Below the pieces are notes generated by a model, which was not told the DNA's origin, searched no databases, and was given only the letters and a program-made list of their open reading frames with translations. The position numbers and the translations under genes were made by a program. Below are positions 16,974 through 25,906 of a stretch of DNA of 64,000 bases, in pieces. This DNA comes from Pseudogemmobacter sp044142105 (lineage in GTDB: Bacteria > Pseudomonadota > Alphaproteobacteria > Rhodobacterales > Rhodobacteraceae): contig NZ_JBGTYM010000001.1 of NCBI RefSeq assembly GCF_044142105.1, positions 868,001 through 932,000 of the forward strand, given 5' to 3'. Each line of letters begins with the position of its first letter. Position 1 is the first letter of the stretch.

Positions 16974-18485
16974 ATGGCCGAGGGGATCATCCGGCTCAAC
17001 GCCGCGGATAATGTGGTCATAGCACTTTCCGATCTTGCGGCGGGCAGCCGGCCAGCCGGGCTGGATGGCCCTTTGGTGCAGCCCATACCAAGGGGGCACA
17101 AGATTGCAACCCATGCACTGGCCAAGGGCGAGAATGTCATCCGCTATGGCCAGATCATCGGCCAGGCGACGGCGGAAATCCCGGCCTTCGCCCATATTCA
17201 CAGCCACAATCTGGGCATGGCGCCGCATAGCGACGATTATGCCATCGGCGCCGATCTGCGCCCGGTCACGCCGCTGCCGCCGCGCATCTTCCAGGGCTAT
17301 CATCGTGCCGACGGCACGGTCGGCACCCGCAACTATCTGGGCATCCTCACCTCGGTGAACTGCTCCGGCTCGGTCGCGCGCTTCATCGCCGAGGCGGCCG
17401 AGCGCGACCCCTATCTGTCCGCCCTGCCCGGACTGGATGGCATCGTCCCCATCGTCCACCAGACCGGCTGTGGCATGTCCGGCTCGAACGAGGGCTACCA
17501 GACCCTGATGCGCACGTTGAAGGGCTATGCCCGTAACCCGAATTTCGGCGGCATTCTTCTGGTCGGCCTGGGATGCGAGGTCATGCAGGTGCCAGACCTT
17601 GTCGGTCAGGGCCGCCTGCGCCCTGATGGCAATTTCCGCTACATGACGATCCAGGGCGAAGGCGGCACGCGGGCCACCATCGACCGCGCGCTTGGCGTCT
17701 TGCGCGAAATGGCGCAGGTCGCGGCCCGGGCGCGGCGGGCGCCCGTCCCGGTCTCGCATCTCATGATCGGCATGCAATGCGGCGGCTCTGACGGTTATTC
17801 CGGCATCACGGCGAACCCCGCCCTCGGCCATGCCTCGGACCTGCTGGTCGCGATGGGTGGCACGACGATCCTGTCGGAAACCCCGGAAATCTACGGCGCC
17901 GAACATCTGCTGACCCGCCGCGCGGTCAGCCGCGAGGTGGGCGAAAAGCTGCTGGACCGGATCCGGTGGTGGGAGGATTACACCACCCGCAACGAGGGCG
18001 AGATGGACAACAATCCCAGCCCCGGCAACAAGCGCGGCGGGCTGACGACGATCCTTGAGAAATCCCTGGGCGCGGTCGCCAAGGGCGGCACGGCGCCGCT
18101 GTCCGGCGTCTACAAATTCGCCGAACCGATCACCACGCCCGGCTTCACCTATATGGACAGCCCCGGCTACGACCCCTGCTCGGTCACCGGCCAGATCGCC
18201 AGTGGCGCGACGATGATCGTCTTCACCACCGGGCGCGGCTCGGTTTCCGGCTACAAGCCCAGCCCCTGCATCAAGCTTGCCACCAATTCCGAGATGTATG
18301 GCCGCATGAAAGAGGACATGGATATCAATTGCGGCGATATCCTTGACGGCACCAGCATCGAGGAAAAGGGCCGCGAGATCCTTGAGAAAATCATTGCGGT
18401 CGCCTCGGGCGAGCGGACATTGTCGGAACAGCTCGGCTTTGGCGGGGCGGAATTCGTGCCCTGGCAGATCGGAGCCGTGATGTGA
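16974..18485 (+). CDS. UxaA-family sugar-acid dehydratase (altronate dehydratase-like)
   Basis: Dehydrates a sugar acid to a 2-keto-3-deoxy acid; metal-dependent and cytoplasmic. It is 503 aa, carrying both family parts: an N-terminal SAF-type domain (about 1-90, ending near AHIHSHNLGM) and the large catalytic domain. Family motifs include VGTRNYLGILTSVNCSGS (about 110), HQTGCGMSGSNEGYQ (about 160), GLGCEVMQ (about 200) and FTTGRGSVSGYKPSPCIK (about 417). Whether the substrate is altronate, galactarate or another acid cannot be read off. It opens the + unit with a methyltransferase and a hydrolase, coupled by GTGA overlap. Confidence 0.88.
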   Translation: MAEGIIRLNAADNVVIALSDLAAGSRPAGLDGPLVQPIPRGHKIATHALAKGENVIRYGQIIGQATAEIPAFAHIHSHNLGMAPHSDDYAIGADLRPVTPLPPRIFQGYHRADGTVGTRNYLGILTSVNCSGSVARFIAEAAERDPYLSALPGLDGIVPIVHQTGCGMSGSNEGYQTLMRTLKGYARNPNFGGILLVGLGCEVMQVPDLVGQGRLRPDGNFRYMTIQGEGGTRATIDRALGVLREMAQVAARARRAPVPVSHLMIGMQCGGSDGYSGITANPALGHASDLLVAMGGTTILSETPEIYGAEHLLTRRAVSREVGEKLLDRIRWWEDYTTRNEGEMDNNPSPGNKRGGLTTILEKSLGAVAKGGTAPLSGVYKFAEPITTPGFTYMDSPGYDPCSVTGQIASGATMIVFTTGRGSVSGYKPSPCIKLATNSEMYGRMKEDMDINCGDILDGTSIEEKGREILEKIIAVASGERTLSEQLGFGGAEFVPWQIGAVM

Positions 18486-19258
18486 GCGCATCGGAAGACC
18501 ATTACCCGCCCCGGATGATCGCCATGCTCGAGGCGGTCTGGGGGATTGGCTTCCTGTCGCCCGGCGGCAAGGCCGAGGTGGCCCGCGTGCTGGAAGGCCA
18601 TGACCTGCGCGGCAAATCGGTGCTGGATATCGGCTGTGGCGCGGGCGGCATAGATCTGGCGCTGGTGCAGGATCATGGCGCAGGCTTCGTCACCGGGCTG
18701 GATGTGGAAGACCCGGTCCTGTCGCGCGCCCGGGCGCTGGTGCAGGCTGCCGGGCTGACCGCACGGATCGGTCTGGTGAAAGCCGCGCCCGGTCCGCTGC
18801 CCTTTCCGCCCGGAACCTTCGATGTGGTCTTTTCCAAAGATTCCATCGTCCATATCCCCGACAAGCACGCCCTGATGGCCGAGGTCGCCCGGGTGCTGAA
18901 GCCCGGTGGCTGGTTGCTGGCCTCGGATTGGCTGATCGGCACGGAAGAGATTTCGCCCCAGATGGCCGCCTATATCGCCGCCGAGGGGCTGGATTTCGGC
19001 ATGGCGACGCCCGCCCGCTACCGGCAGGCCTTCGAGGCCAATGGCTTCACCGACATCACGATCACCTCGCGCAATGCCTGGTATCGCGACGAGGCGCGGC
19101 GCGAGGTCGCGCGGATGCAGGGCGCGACGGGGGCCGAGGCGGCAAAGATCGTCGGGCCGGATTTCGTCGCCCAGAATATCGCGATCTGGCAGCGGATGAT
19201 CCCGGTTCTCGACACGGGCGAACATTGCCCCACCCATCTCGCAGCGCGCAAACCATGA
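18482..19258 (+). CDS. Class I SAM-dependent methyltransferase
   Basis: Seven-beta-strand methyltransferase, 258 aa. SAM-binding motif I is VLDIGCGAGGIDLAL (about residues 42-56). The acidic loop is TGLDVEDPVLSRA, and motif IV-like FDVVFSKDSIVHIPDK is near 115. This layout resembles phosphoethanolamine / small-molecule methyltransferases. The GTG start overlaps the UxaA stop by 4 nt and its stop overlaps the next gene by 4 nt, so all three are translationally coupled. A methyltransferase in a sugar-acid catabolic unit is unexpected; it might act on a methylated sugar intermediate, but this is a guess. Confidence 0.85.
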   Translation: MSASEDHYPPRMIAMLEAVWGIGFLSPGGKAEVARVLEGHDLRGKSVLDIGCGAGGIDLALVQDHGAGFVTGLDVEDPVLSRARALVQAAGLTARIGLVKAAPGPLPFPPGTFDVVFSKDSIVHIPDKHALMAEVARVLKPGGWLLASDWLIGTEEISPQMAAYIAAEGLDFGMATPARYRQAFEANGFTDITITSRNAWYRDEARREVARMQGATGAEAAKIVGPDFVAQNIAIWQRMIPVLDTGEHCPTHLAARKP

Positions 19259-20046
19259 TCCCCTATGCCTGGCCCGATGCCGACCGCGACTATGCGAACG
19301 GCGCCTTCATCTCCGGCGCCGAAGCGGTTCCGCTCCGCTGGCAGTCCGAAGCCGCCGCGTTCCGCGCCGCCCTTGGCCGGCGCGCGCGGCTCGACCTGCC
19401 CTATGGCCCGGCCCCGCGCCAGAGGCTCGACCTATTCGTGCCGGAGGGCACATCGCAGGGCACGCTGGTCTTTGTCCATGGCGGCTATTGGATGGCCTTC
19501 GCGCCGGCCGATTTCTCGCATCTCGCCGCCGGTGCGCTGGCGCGCGGCTGGGCCGTCGCCCTGCCCGGCTATACTTTGGCCCCCGCGGCCCGCATCGCGG
19601 ACATGACGCAGGAGATCGCCAGGGCCATCCGCCATGTCGCGACGCTGTCGCCCGGCCCGATCCATGTCACCGGGCACAGCGCGGGCGGGCACCTTGCCGC
19701 CCGGATGGGCTGCGCCGATTTAGATCTGCCCGTCGCCCGCGTCGTGCCGATCTCGCCCCTGTCCGAGCTTGGGCCGCTGATCGCCACCCGGATGAACGAG
19801 ACCCTGCGGATCGATGCGCAGGAGGCGGCCAGCGAAAGCCCTGCCCGCCTGACCCTGCGCCCTGGCACCAGCGCCCATGTCTGGGTCGGCGCGCAGGAAA
19901 GGCCTGCCTTTCTCTGGCAGGCCCGCACGCTGTCGGAAGAATGGTCCTGCCCCTGGACCGCCGCGCCGGACCGGCACCATTTCGACGTGATCGACGCGCT
20001 GGCCGATCCCGGTTCAGACCTGGTCAGCACGCTCCTCGCGCGCTGA
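19255..20046 (+). CDS. Alpha/beta hydrolase, kynurenine-formamidase-like
   Basis: Serine hydrolase, 263 aa. The oxyanion motif HGGYWMAF is near residue 75 and the nucleophile elbow GHSAGGHL near 140, with Ser in GHSAG. The likely catalytic Asp/His follow near the C-terminus, the His in DRHHFDVIDAL. HGGxW is the oxyanion motif of arylformamidases and related carboxylesterases. The ATG overlaps the methyltransferase stop (ATGA). In this sugar locus a lactonase or esterase role is as likely as formamidase activity; the kynU gene lies 22 kb away. Confidence 0.82.
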   Translation: MIPYAWPDADRDYANGAFISGAEAVPLRWQSEAAAFRAALGRRARLDLPYGPAPRQRLDLFVPEGTSQGTLVFVHGGYWMAFAPADFSHLAAGALARGWAVALPGYTLAPAARIADMTQEIARAIRHVATLSPGPIHVTGHSAGGHLAARMGCADLDLPVARVVPISPLSELGPLIATRMNETLRIDAQEAASESPARLTLRPGTSAHVWVGAQERPAFLWQARTLSEEWSCPWTAAPDRHHFDVIDALADPGSDLVSTLLAR

Positions 20047-20049
20047 CCC

Positions 20050-20100
20050 CTTCGTCTTGGTCGAAAGTCTCCACGGAGGCCCGGGGGTGTGCCCCCGGGC
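20050..20100. repeat. Intergenic hairpin element (dispersed repeat copy 2) / bidirectional terminator
   Basis: CTTCGTCTTGGTCGAAAG followed by the perfect 9-bp hairpin GCCCGGGGG-TGTG-CCCCCGGGC (20079-20100), between convergent hydrolase and permease genes. It shares its layout with 3601-3650. Position suggests a terminator for both, though no T-tract is evident. Confidence 0.5.
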
Positions 20101-20110
20101 GCTCGCGCGA

Positions 20111-20995
20111 TCACGCCGCCCCGGTGATCTCGGCCATGGCTTCGGCCCGCCGCGCCTCGGCCTCACGCGCCGCCTCGATCCGGGCGCGCCTGCGCCGTGC
20201 GATTTCGTACCAGACCGCCAGCACCAGTGTGATGCAGATCAGCAGGAAGGCCAGCGCGTTGATCGTGGGGGTGATCCCCGCCCGCACTTTCGAGAAGACA
20301 TAGACGGTCAGCGTGTCCTTGCCGCCGCGGGTGAACTGGGTGACGTTGAAATTCTCGATCGACTGGAAGAAGGCCACCGCCGCCCCGGCCCCGATCGCCG
20401 GGTAAAGATGCGGCAGCAGGATGCGGCGCATCACCTGGGCATGGCTCGCGCCAAGATCCAGCGCCGCCTCTTCCAACCCGCCATCGAAACTTTGCAGCCG
20501 CGCCAGAACCAGCAGCATCACCATGGCGGCGATATAGCTGACCTGGCCCAGCACGCTCAGATGCAGGCCTGGTATGAAGGGGAACATCCTGTCATCCGCC
20601 CCGAAGATCAGCCCGCCCAGTTTGGTCCACATCAAGAGCGTCGAGATGCCGATCACCACGCCCGGGATCAGGATGGTCGAGATCATCATGCCATACAGCG
20701 CCGTGCGCAGCCGCCCCGAGATCGAGTTGATCAGGATGGCTGAAGCGGTGCCGACGATCACCGACAGGACCGCGACGGCCACAGCCACGACCAGCGTGTT
20801 GCCAAAGGCGATCAGCATCCGCTCATCGGCCCAAAGCTCGGCAAACCAGCGCCAGGTGAAGCCGCGCCAGGGCACGATCGAGGGCAGCTTGCTGTCATTG
20901 AACGCCGCCCCCGACATCACCGCCAGCGGCGCCAGCAGGTAGATCAGGAAGAGGAAGGTATAAAGATGGGCAAGCCCCAATCTGAACTTGTGCAT
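20111..20995 (-). CDS. ABC transporter permease, PotC-like
   Basis: Inner-membrane subunit of a polyamine-type importer, 294 aa, six predicted membrane segments. The EAA loop EEAALDLGASHAQVMRRILL (about residue 175) is of the Pot/Fbp type. It is the last gene of the operon binding proteins - ATPase - PotB-like - PotC-like, 10 bp after the PotB-like gene. The C-terminus is basic and hydrophilic (RRRRARIEAAREAEARR). The substrate, spermidine/putrescine or another cation, is inferred from family only. Confidence 0.88.
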   Translation of the reverse strand: MHKFRLGLAHLYTFLFLIYLLAPLAVMSGAAFNDSKLPSIVPWRGFTWRWFAELWADERMLIAFGNTLVVAVAVAVLSVIVGTASAILINSISGRLRTALYGMMISTILIPGVVIGISTLLMWTKLGGLIFGADDRMFPFIPGLHLSVLGQVSYIAAMVMLLVLARLQSFDGGLEEAALDLGASHAQVMRRILLPHLYPAIGAGAAVAFFQSIENFNVTQFTRGGKDTLTVYVFSKVRAGITPTINALAFLLICITLVLAVWYEIARRRRARIEAAREAEARRAEAMAEITGAA

Positions 20996-21005
20996 GTGCC
21001 CGCCC

Positions 21006-21929
21006 CTATTTCGCGATGTCCGACAGCTTCACCTTGAAGACCCACATGGCCAGCGAGACGAAGACGGTGCAGAGGATGAGGAGAAGCAGCGCATAGGCCG
21101 AGGCGGTGTTCCAGTCCAGCGCGTCCTTGAACCACTGGTCGATGGTCTGGGTGAACCATTGCGACGTGGTGGACCCCAGGATCGAGGGCACCAGAAGCGA
21201 ACCGGCCGACAGCATGAACACCATGACCGATCCGCTGGCGATGCCGGGCTTGGCATGGGGCATCACGATCTTGAGGTGGATCTTCCACCAGGGTGCGCCC
21301 AGGTCTTCCGCCGCCTCGATCTGGTTGGTGTCCAAGGACTGGATCGCGTTGTAGATCGGGAACAGCATGAACAGGACATAGGTATAGACCAGGCCGATGA
21401 TCACGCCATTATAGTCGACGATCCAGCGCACCGGCTTGTCGATCACGCCCATGAACAGGAACAGCGAGTTCAACGGCCCCTTCAGCGCCAGGATGATCCA
21501 CCAGGCAAAGGCGCGCAGCACTTCGGACACCCAGAGCGGGATGAACAGAAGCAGCAGAAGCGTCGGCAGGGTCTTGGGGTTGACGATCTTGGCCATGTAA
21601 TAGGCCAGCGGATAGGCCAGGCAGAAGCACAGCACCGTCACCAGGATTGAGTACAGGATCGTCAGCGAGAAGGTCAGCACATGGACCGGAATGTTGAAGG
21701 TGAAGCCCAGAAGCGTCACCTGCGTGTCTCCGTTGAAGACCTTCAGGAAGTTGTTGAAGGAATAGACATCCTTCGGCCCGCCGATCTCGGTCACCGGCAG
21801 ATAGGGCCGGAAGCTTTGTTCGAACAGCGTGATGTTGGGAACGATCACCAGCATCAACAGCCAGAAGGCGACGAGGAGGCAGATCGTCAGCGTCAGCCCC
21901 ATGCCATAGCGGCGCAGCATGTCCTGCAT
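21006..21929 (-). CDS. ABC transporter permease, PotB-like
   Basis: Partner permease, 307 aa. The first membrane segment is near residues 12-32, then a periplasmic loop and five more segments. The EAA loop IEAAEDLGAPWWKIHLKIVM is near 205. The frame extends to 22034, but ATG 21929 starts the typical N-terminus (MQDMLRRYGMGLTL), 4 bp beyond the ATPase stop. The initial residues preceding it in the long frame are a shadow of the ATPase 3' end. Confidence 0.88.
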   Translation of the reverse strand: MQDMLRRYGMGLTLTICLLVAFWLLMLVIVPNITLFEQSFRPYLPVTEIGGPKDVYSFNNFLKVFNGDTQVTLLGFTFNIPVHVLTFSLTILYSILVTVLCFCLAYPLAYYMAKIVNPKTLPTLLLLLFIPLWVSEVLRAFAWWIILALKGPLNSLFLFMGVIDKPVRWIVDYNGVIIGLVYTYVLFMLFPIYNAIQSLDTNQIEAAEDLGAPWWKIHLKIVMPHAKPGIASGSVMVFMLSAGSLLVPSILGSTTSQWFTQTIDQWFKDALDWNTASAYALLLLILCTVFVSLAMWVFKVKLSDIAK

Positions 21930-21933
21930 GGCG

Positions 21934-23016
21934 TCAGCCCCGCACGTTGGCGTCGGGCAAAAGCGCCGCCCGTTCCGCCGCGAAACCCGCGTGAAGCTGC
22001 GTACCGATCTGCGGCACCGTCGCGGCGCCATCATTGCGGATCTCGGCCACCACGCTCTTGCCGGTCTCGGTCTCGCTCAGGACCGAGATGAAGGCCCCTT
22101 CAAAGGACACTTCGGTCACCGTCACCGGCACCGAGTTCTCGGTCCCCGGCGCGGTCGTCAGCACGGTGTGTTCGGGACGGACATAAAGCTTCACCGGCTT
22201 GCCCACCGCCTCGGGGGCGATGCGGGCGCGGAAGCGGCCCTCGGGCGTGTCGAAGCCGGCAAAGCCATCGGCCACCGGGCCGGGCGTGCCCTCGAATATG
22301 TTGTTCTCGCCCACGAAGCTCGCGACGAAGCCGTTGACCGGATTGTTGTAGATCTCGCGCGGGTCGGCGATCTGCTGGATGCGGCCTTGGGACATGACGC
22401 CCACCCGGTCCGACATGGCCAGCGCCTCGCCCTGGTCATGGGTGATGTAGATGAAGGTCACGCCGGTCCGCTTCTGGATGGCGCGCAATTCCGCCCGCAT
22501 ATGCTGGCGCAGCTTGAGATCAAGCGCCGACAGCGGCTCGTCCAGCAGCATCACGCTCGGCTCCACCGCCAGGGCGCGGGCGATGGCGACGCGCTGCTTC
22601 TGGCCGCCGGACAACTGGCTGACCATCTTGTCGGCAGCCCCGGGCAGATCGACCAGCCGCAGCAGTTCCTCGGCCTTGGCCCGCCGCGCCGCCTTGTCGA
22701 CGCCGCGCACCTCAAGCCCGAACGAGATGTTCTCCCAGATCGGCATCAGCGGGAACAGCGCCAGGTTCTGGAAGATCAGCGCGGTGGGGCGCTGGTTCGG
22801 GCGTTTGCCCTTCACATCCTGCCCACCGATTCGGATTACCCCGCCCGTCGGCTCGATAAAGCCCGAGATCATGCGCAGGATCGTGGTTTTGCCGCAGCCC
22901 GACGGGCCAAGGAAGGAAAAGAATTCGCCCGGCTTGATGGCGACATTCGCATTGTCCACGGCCCGGAAGGTTCCGAAATCGCAGCAGACATTATCGAGTT
23001 CAATTGCGGCGCTCAT
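21934..23016 (-). CDS. ABC transporter ATP-binding protein, PotA-like
   Basis: Drives the polyamine-type importer; 360 aa. Walker A is GPSGCGKTT (about residues 39-47), the Q-loop is IFQNLALFP, the signature is LSGGQKQRVAIARALA, Walker B is MLLDEPLSALD and the switch is YITHDQGEAL. A C-terminal TOBE-type domain (about 275-355) is present. It is separated from the upstream binding-protein gene by 197 bp that contain a perfect hairpin, which should lower ATPase and permease expression relative to the receptor. Confidence 0.92.
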   Translation of the reverse strand: MSAAIELDNVCCDFGTFRAVDNANVAIKPGEFFSFLGPSGCGKTTILRMISGFIEPTGGVIRIGGQDVKGKRPNQRPTALIFQNLALFPLMPIWENISFGLEVRGVDKAARRAKAEELLRLVDLPGAADKMVSQLSGGQKQRVAIARALAVEPSVMLLDEPLSALDLKLRQHMRAELRAIQKRTGVTFIYITHDQGEALAMSDRVGVMSQGRIQQIADPREIYNNPVNGFVASFVGENNIFEGTPGPVADGFAGFDTPEGRFRARIAPEAVGKPVKLYVRPEHTVLTTAPGTENSVPVTVTEVSFEGAFISVLSETETGKSVVAEIRNDGAATVPQIGTQLHAGFAAERAALLPDANVRG

Positions 23017-23151
23017 CGCGCGGTGTCTCCCCGTCGTCTGGTCATGATTGACGCTTTTTTTGGCAGGCTATGCCGAGTGTTCCGGCGACCGCAATGGCTT
23101 TCACGGCACTTGTCCACTCGGGGCCGACGTGACTGCCCAGAATAAGGGCAC

Positions 23152-23170
23152 GCCGGGCCAAAGGCCCGGC
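23152..23170 (-). terminator. Hairpin between binding-protein and ATPase genes
   Basis: Perfect 8-bp stem GCCGGGCC-AAA-GGCCCGGC. No clear T-tract follows on the minus strand (GTGCCCTTATT), so it is more likely a partial attenuator or RNA-stabilising hairpin than a full terminator. Confidence 0.6.
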
Positions 23171-23213
23171 GCTTTCTCAACCTCAGGGCGCAAGGCGCCT
23201 CTCGGGTTGCCGC

Positions 23214-24323
23214 TTAGGCTGCCTTGTACTTGTCGGCATATTCGCCGCGCTTGGCGACGAATTCAGCGGTCTGCTCAGGCCACCACCACAGCGATTTCAG
23301 CGCGGTCTCGTCGAAGGTGCCAGCGTAATAGGCCGCGATATCGGCATCCATCAATTCAGGCGCGCCCTTGGCGACCGGGTTCGCCTTGAAAGCGGTCGCC
23401 CAGTCGGCCGCCGCCTGGGGCGTGGCGACGAACTTGGCCAGTTCGGCGGCCGCATCGGCGTTCTTGGCGTTCTTCAGGACCGAGAAGCCCTGATTCCAGG
23501 CGAAGGCGCCTTCGACCGGGGCGATGTATTTGAAGCCGTCATTGCGGACGTTGAAGCCGGTCGAATCCCAGCACAGGCCGATGGTGCCGCCATTGGCCTG
23601 GAAGCCCGCGACCGCCTCGTTCTCGCCCGACCACCACTGGATCACGTTGCCCTTGGCCTTGATCGCCTCGGCCAGCGCGATGTCCCACAGCTCGGTCATC
23701 ACCGCCATGTCCTTGTAGCCTTCGCGCCAGGGCTTCGGCAGCTTTCCGGTGGCCTCAAGCCAGCGGCCCATCGCGGCCAGGGTCGAATGCGGACGCAGCA
23801 CGGCCTGGTTGTCGGCGCTGAACAGATCGCCCAGCGAGGCGGGCGAGGACAGCTTGGCATCGGCTTCCGACGCGACCAAGGCTTCGGTGCCCCAGACCGA
23901 GGGAACGATCATCAGGGCGCCATCCAGGCGCGACATCTCGCCTGCTTCGCCGTCGGCCAGGCCCGGCAGATAGGCGGCGAGATCCAGCTTCGATTCATCC
24001 CAGGCTTGCAGCAGGCCATTGGCATTGTAGCTGCCCCAGCGGTCGATCGTGGTCTCGATCATGTCGATGCCGCCGGTCTCCATGGCGATCTTCGATTCGG
24101 CATACATGGTCTCGTGATCGGGAACTTCCTTGAAGTTCACCTTGATGCCGGTCGCGGCGGTGAAGGCCGGCAGGATCTTCTCGACCAGTTCGGGATATCC
24201 GGCCCAGCCGATGAAATTCAGTTCGCCCGAAGAGGCAAGCGCCGCGCGCGAGACGATCGCGGGGGCGGCAAGCAGCGTGGCAGAGCCCGCCAGAAAGCGG
24301 CGGCGATTCAGGGTGGTCATCAT
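23214..24323 (-). CDS. Polyamine-type ABC solute-binding protein (PotD-like), paralog A
   Basis: Periplasmic receptor, 369 aa, with a Tat-type signal MMTTLNRRRFLAGSATLLAA cleaved probably after AALA. Mature-domain hallmarks are NFIGWAGYPELVEKILPAF, VNFKEVPDHETMY and a Trp-rich C-terminal WWWPEQTAEFVAKR. ATG 24323 is chosen because AAGGAG sits 8 nt upstream; the open frame to 24563 is not protein-like. It directly precedes its ATPase gene and is a close paralog of the next gene, with the same signal type and long shared stretches such as WDIALAEAIKAKGNV. Confidence 0.9.
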   Translation of the reverse strand: MMTTLNRRRFLAGSATLLAAPAIVSRAALASSGELNFIGWAGYPELVEKILPAFTAATGIKVNFKEVPDHETMYAESKIAMETGGIDMIETTIDRWGSYNANGLLQAWDESKLDLAAYLPGLADGEAGEMSRLDGALMIVPSVWGTEALVASEADAKLSSPASLGDLFSADNQAVLRPHSTLAAMGRWLEATGKLPKPWREGYKDMAVMTELWDIALAEAIKAKGNVIQWWSGENEAVAGFQANGGTIGLCWDSTGFNVRNDGFKYIAPVEGAFAWNQGFSVLKNAKNADAAAELAKFVATPQAAADWATAFKANPVAKGAPELMDADIAAYYAGTFDETALKSLWWWPEQTAEFVAKRGEYADKYKAA

Positions 24324-24410
24324 TTCGGTTTCTCCTTCCAGGCGCGAGGGGCGCGCGTGCCGCGCCCTTCTGCCAAGCCTGTGTAACCGGCATGTGTCGG
24401 GGAAGTGAAC

Positions 24411-24441
24411 AAAAAACAGGCGGCGGGAGAATCCCGCCGCC
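24411..24441 (-). terminator. Strong intrinsic terminator between the two binding-protein genes
   Basis: Perfect 10-bp stem GGCGGCGGGA (24419-24428) / TCCCGCCGCC (24432-24441) with a 3-nt loop. On the minus strand it is followed by TGTTTTTT (24418-24411), a textbook Rho-independent terminator. It makes paralog B a separate or mostly separate transcript from the paralog A operon. Confidence 0.9.
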
Positions 24442-24487
24442 CTTTCGCGCACCGGGGCGGACCCCGGGCGCCATTCCCTGCACCGGA

Positions 24488-25606
24488 TCAGGCCGCCTTG
24501 TACTTGTCGGCGTATTCGGTGCGCTTGGCGATGAAATCGGCCGACTGTTCCGGCCACCACCACAGCTTCGCCAGCGCCTCGTCATTGAAGGTGCCGTTGT
24601 AATATTCCGAAACCGCCGGGTCCATGAACTCGCCCGAGCCCTTGCCGACCGGGTTGGCCGAGAAGGCGGTCGCCCACATGGCAGACCCTTCGCCGGTCGA
24701 GATCCACTTGGCGAATTCATGCGCCTGGTCGACGTTCTTGGCGTTCTTCATCAGGACAAAGCCCTGGTGCCAGGCGAAGGCGCCCTCGACCGGAGCGATG
24801 TACTTGTAGCCGTCCTGGCGCAGGTTGTAGCCGGTCGAATCCCAGCACAGGCCCACGGTCGCGCCATTGGCGGTGAAGCCGGCATTGGCCTCGTTCTCGC
24901 CCGACCACCACTGCACCACATTGCCCTTGGCCTTGATCGCCTCGGCCAGCGCGATGTCCCACAGCTCGGTCATCGCGGCCATGTCGGAATAGCCATCCAT
25001 CCACGGGCGCGGCAGCTTGCCGGTCGCGTCCAGCCAGCGGCCCATCGCGGCCAGCGCCGAATGCGGCCGCAACACGGCCTGGTTGTCGGGGCTGAACAGA
25101 TCGCCCAGCGAGGGCGGCGAGGACAGCTTGGCATCTGCCTCGTTGACCACAAGGGATTCGGTGCCCCAGACCGAGGGGATATACATCAGCTTGTCGCCAT
25201 CGCGCGACCGCTCGCCCGCCGAGCCGTCGGCCAGACCGGGCAGATAATTGTCCATGGCCAGCTTGGCCGGATCCCACGGGCCGAGAAGCCCGTTCGAGTT
25301 CCAGCCACCCCAACGGTCGATCGTCGGCTCGATCATGTCGATGCCGCCCGCTTCCAGGGCGACCTTGGCCGCGCCGAACATCGTGTCCTGATCGGGCAGT
25401 TCCGAGAAGTTCATCTTGATGCCGGTGGCGGCCTCGAAGGCCGGAAACACCTTTTCGGCGAACAGCGGATAGCCCGCCCAGCCGGTGAAGTTCAGCTCGC
25501 CCGAGGACGCAAGCGCCTTGGACGAGATGATCGCAGGCGCGGCCAAAATGCCGGCACCGGCCGCCGAAGCCTTGAGGAAGCGGCGGCGGTTGAGATTGGA
25601 AGTCAT
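24488..25606 (-). CDS. Polyamine-type ABC solute-binding protein (PotD-like), paralog B
   Basis: Second receptor, 372 aa, with Tat-type signal TSNLNRRRFLKASAAGAGIL. It matches paralog A over most of its length (GWAGYP, PDQDTMF, SVWGTESLV, FSPDNQAVLRPHS, WWWPEQSADF), so a tandem gene duplication is evident. The first ~25 residues and scattered loops differ, as expected for altered ligand preference. ATG 25606 is chosen as the start of the signal peptide; the upstream frame to 25747 lacks support. It is isolated by a strong terminator downstream and a 300-bp gap upstream, so it could be expressed alone and share the permease complex. Confidence 0.88.
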   Translation of the reverse strand: MTSNLNRRRFLKASAAGAGILAAPAIISSKALASSGELNFTGWAGYPLFAEKVFPAFEAATGIKMNFSELPDQDTMFGAAKVALEAGGIDMIEPTIDRWGGWNSNGLLGPWDPAKLAMDNYLPGLADGSAGERSRDGDKLMYIPSVWGTESLVVNEADAKLSSPPSLGDLFSPDNQAVLRPHSALAAMGRWLDATGKLPRPWMDGYSDMAAMTELWDIALAEAIKAKGNVVQWWSGENEANAGFTANGATVGLCWDSTGYNLRQDGYKYIAPVEGAFAWHQGFVLMKNAKNVDQAHEFAKWISTGEGSAMWATAFSANPVGKGSGEFMDPAVSEYYNGTFNDEALAKLWWWPEQSADFIAKRTEYADKYKAA

Positions 25607-25906
25607 GGTCAAGGTCGTTCTCCCTGGTTGACACATGTCGGCGTCCATTGGGACGCGCAGGTCTGTCATGGCGGGTGGATCCCGCCTGTTATGCGTTTTT
25701 TGGCTTGCCCCGTCTCCGGTCCACAGGACGGAGACCAGCCCCGCCATGCAGCCCCCGGAGGCGGGCGCCTGCGGCGTCAGATTGAGACGGCGCCCCCCGA
25801 CCTGTCAATTGATCCCGCATGGCCCAGACCGCCCGGATGCAACAATTCCGCGCGACTTTGCGCGCATCGGTCGGAGGATGCGGGTCAAGAACAACCCAGG
25901 GGAGAA
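25607..25906. other. 300-bp non-coding gap between paralog B and glpR
   Basis: Holds the promoter region of the paralog B gene. Two inverted repeats are visible: GGCGGG-TGGAT-CCCGCC (25670-25686), followed on the plus strand by a T-run (GCGTTTTTTGG), and GTCTCC...GGAGAC (25712-25735) with GTCC/GGAC inside. No protein-like frame was seen. Confidence 0.4.

Noticed and set aside
16875..18491. 538-codon minus-strand frame opposite the UxaA gene
   Set aside because: Low-complexity Ala/Asp/Gly/Arg residues, no domains, and the plus-strand frame shows all UxaA motifs.
21930..22034. Longer N-terminus for the PotB-like permease
   Set aside because: The extra residues overlap the ATPase 3' end, are Arg-rich and unlike a permease N-terminus; ATG 21929 starts the typical first membrane segment.
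23152..23170. Full Rho-independent terminator between receptor A and ATPase genes
   Set aside because: Stem is perfect but there is no T-tract; kept as a hairpin/attenuator with moderate confidence.
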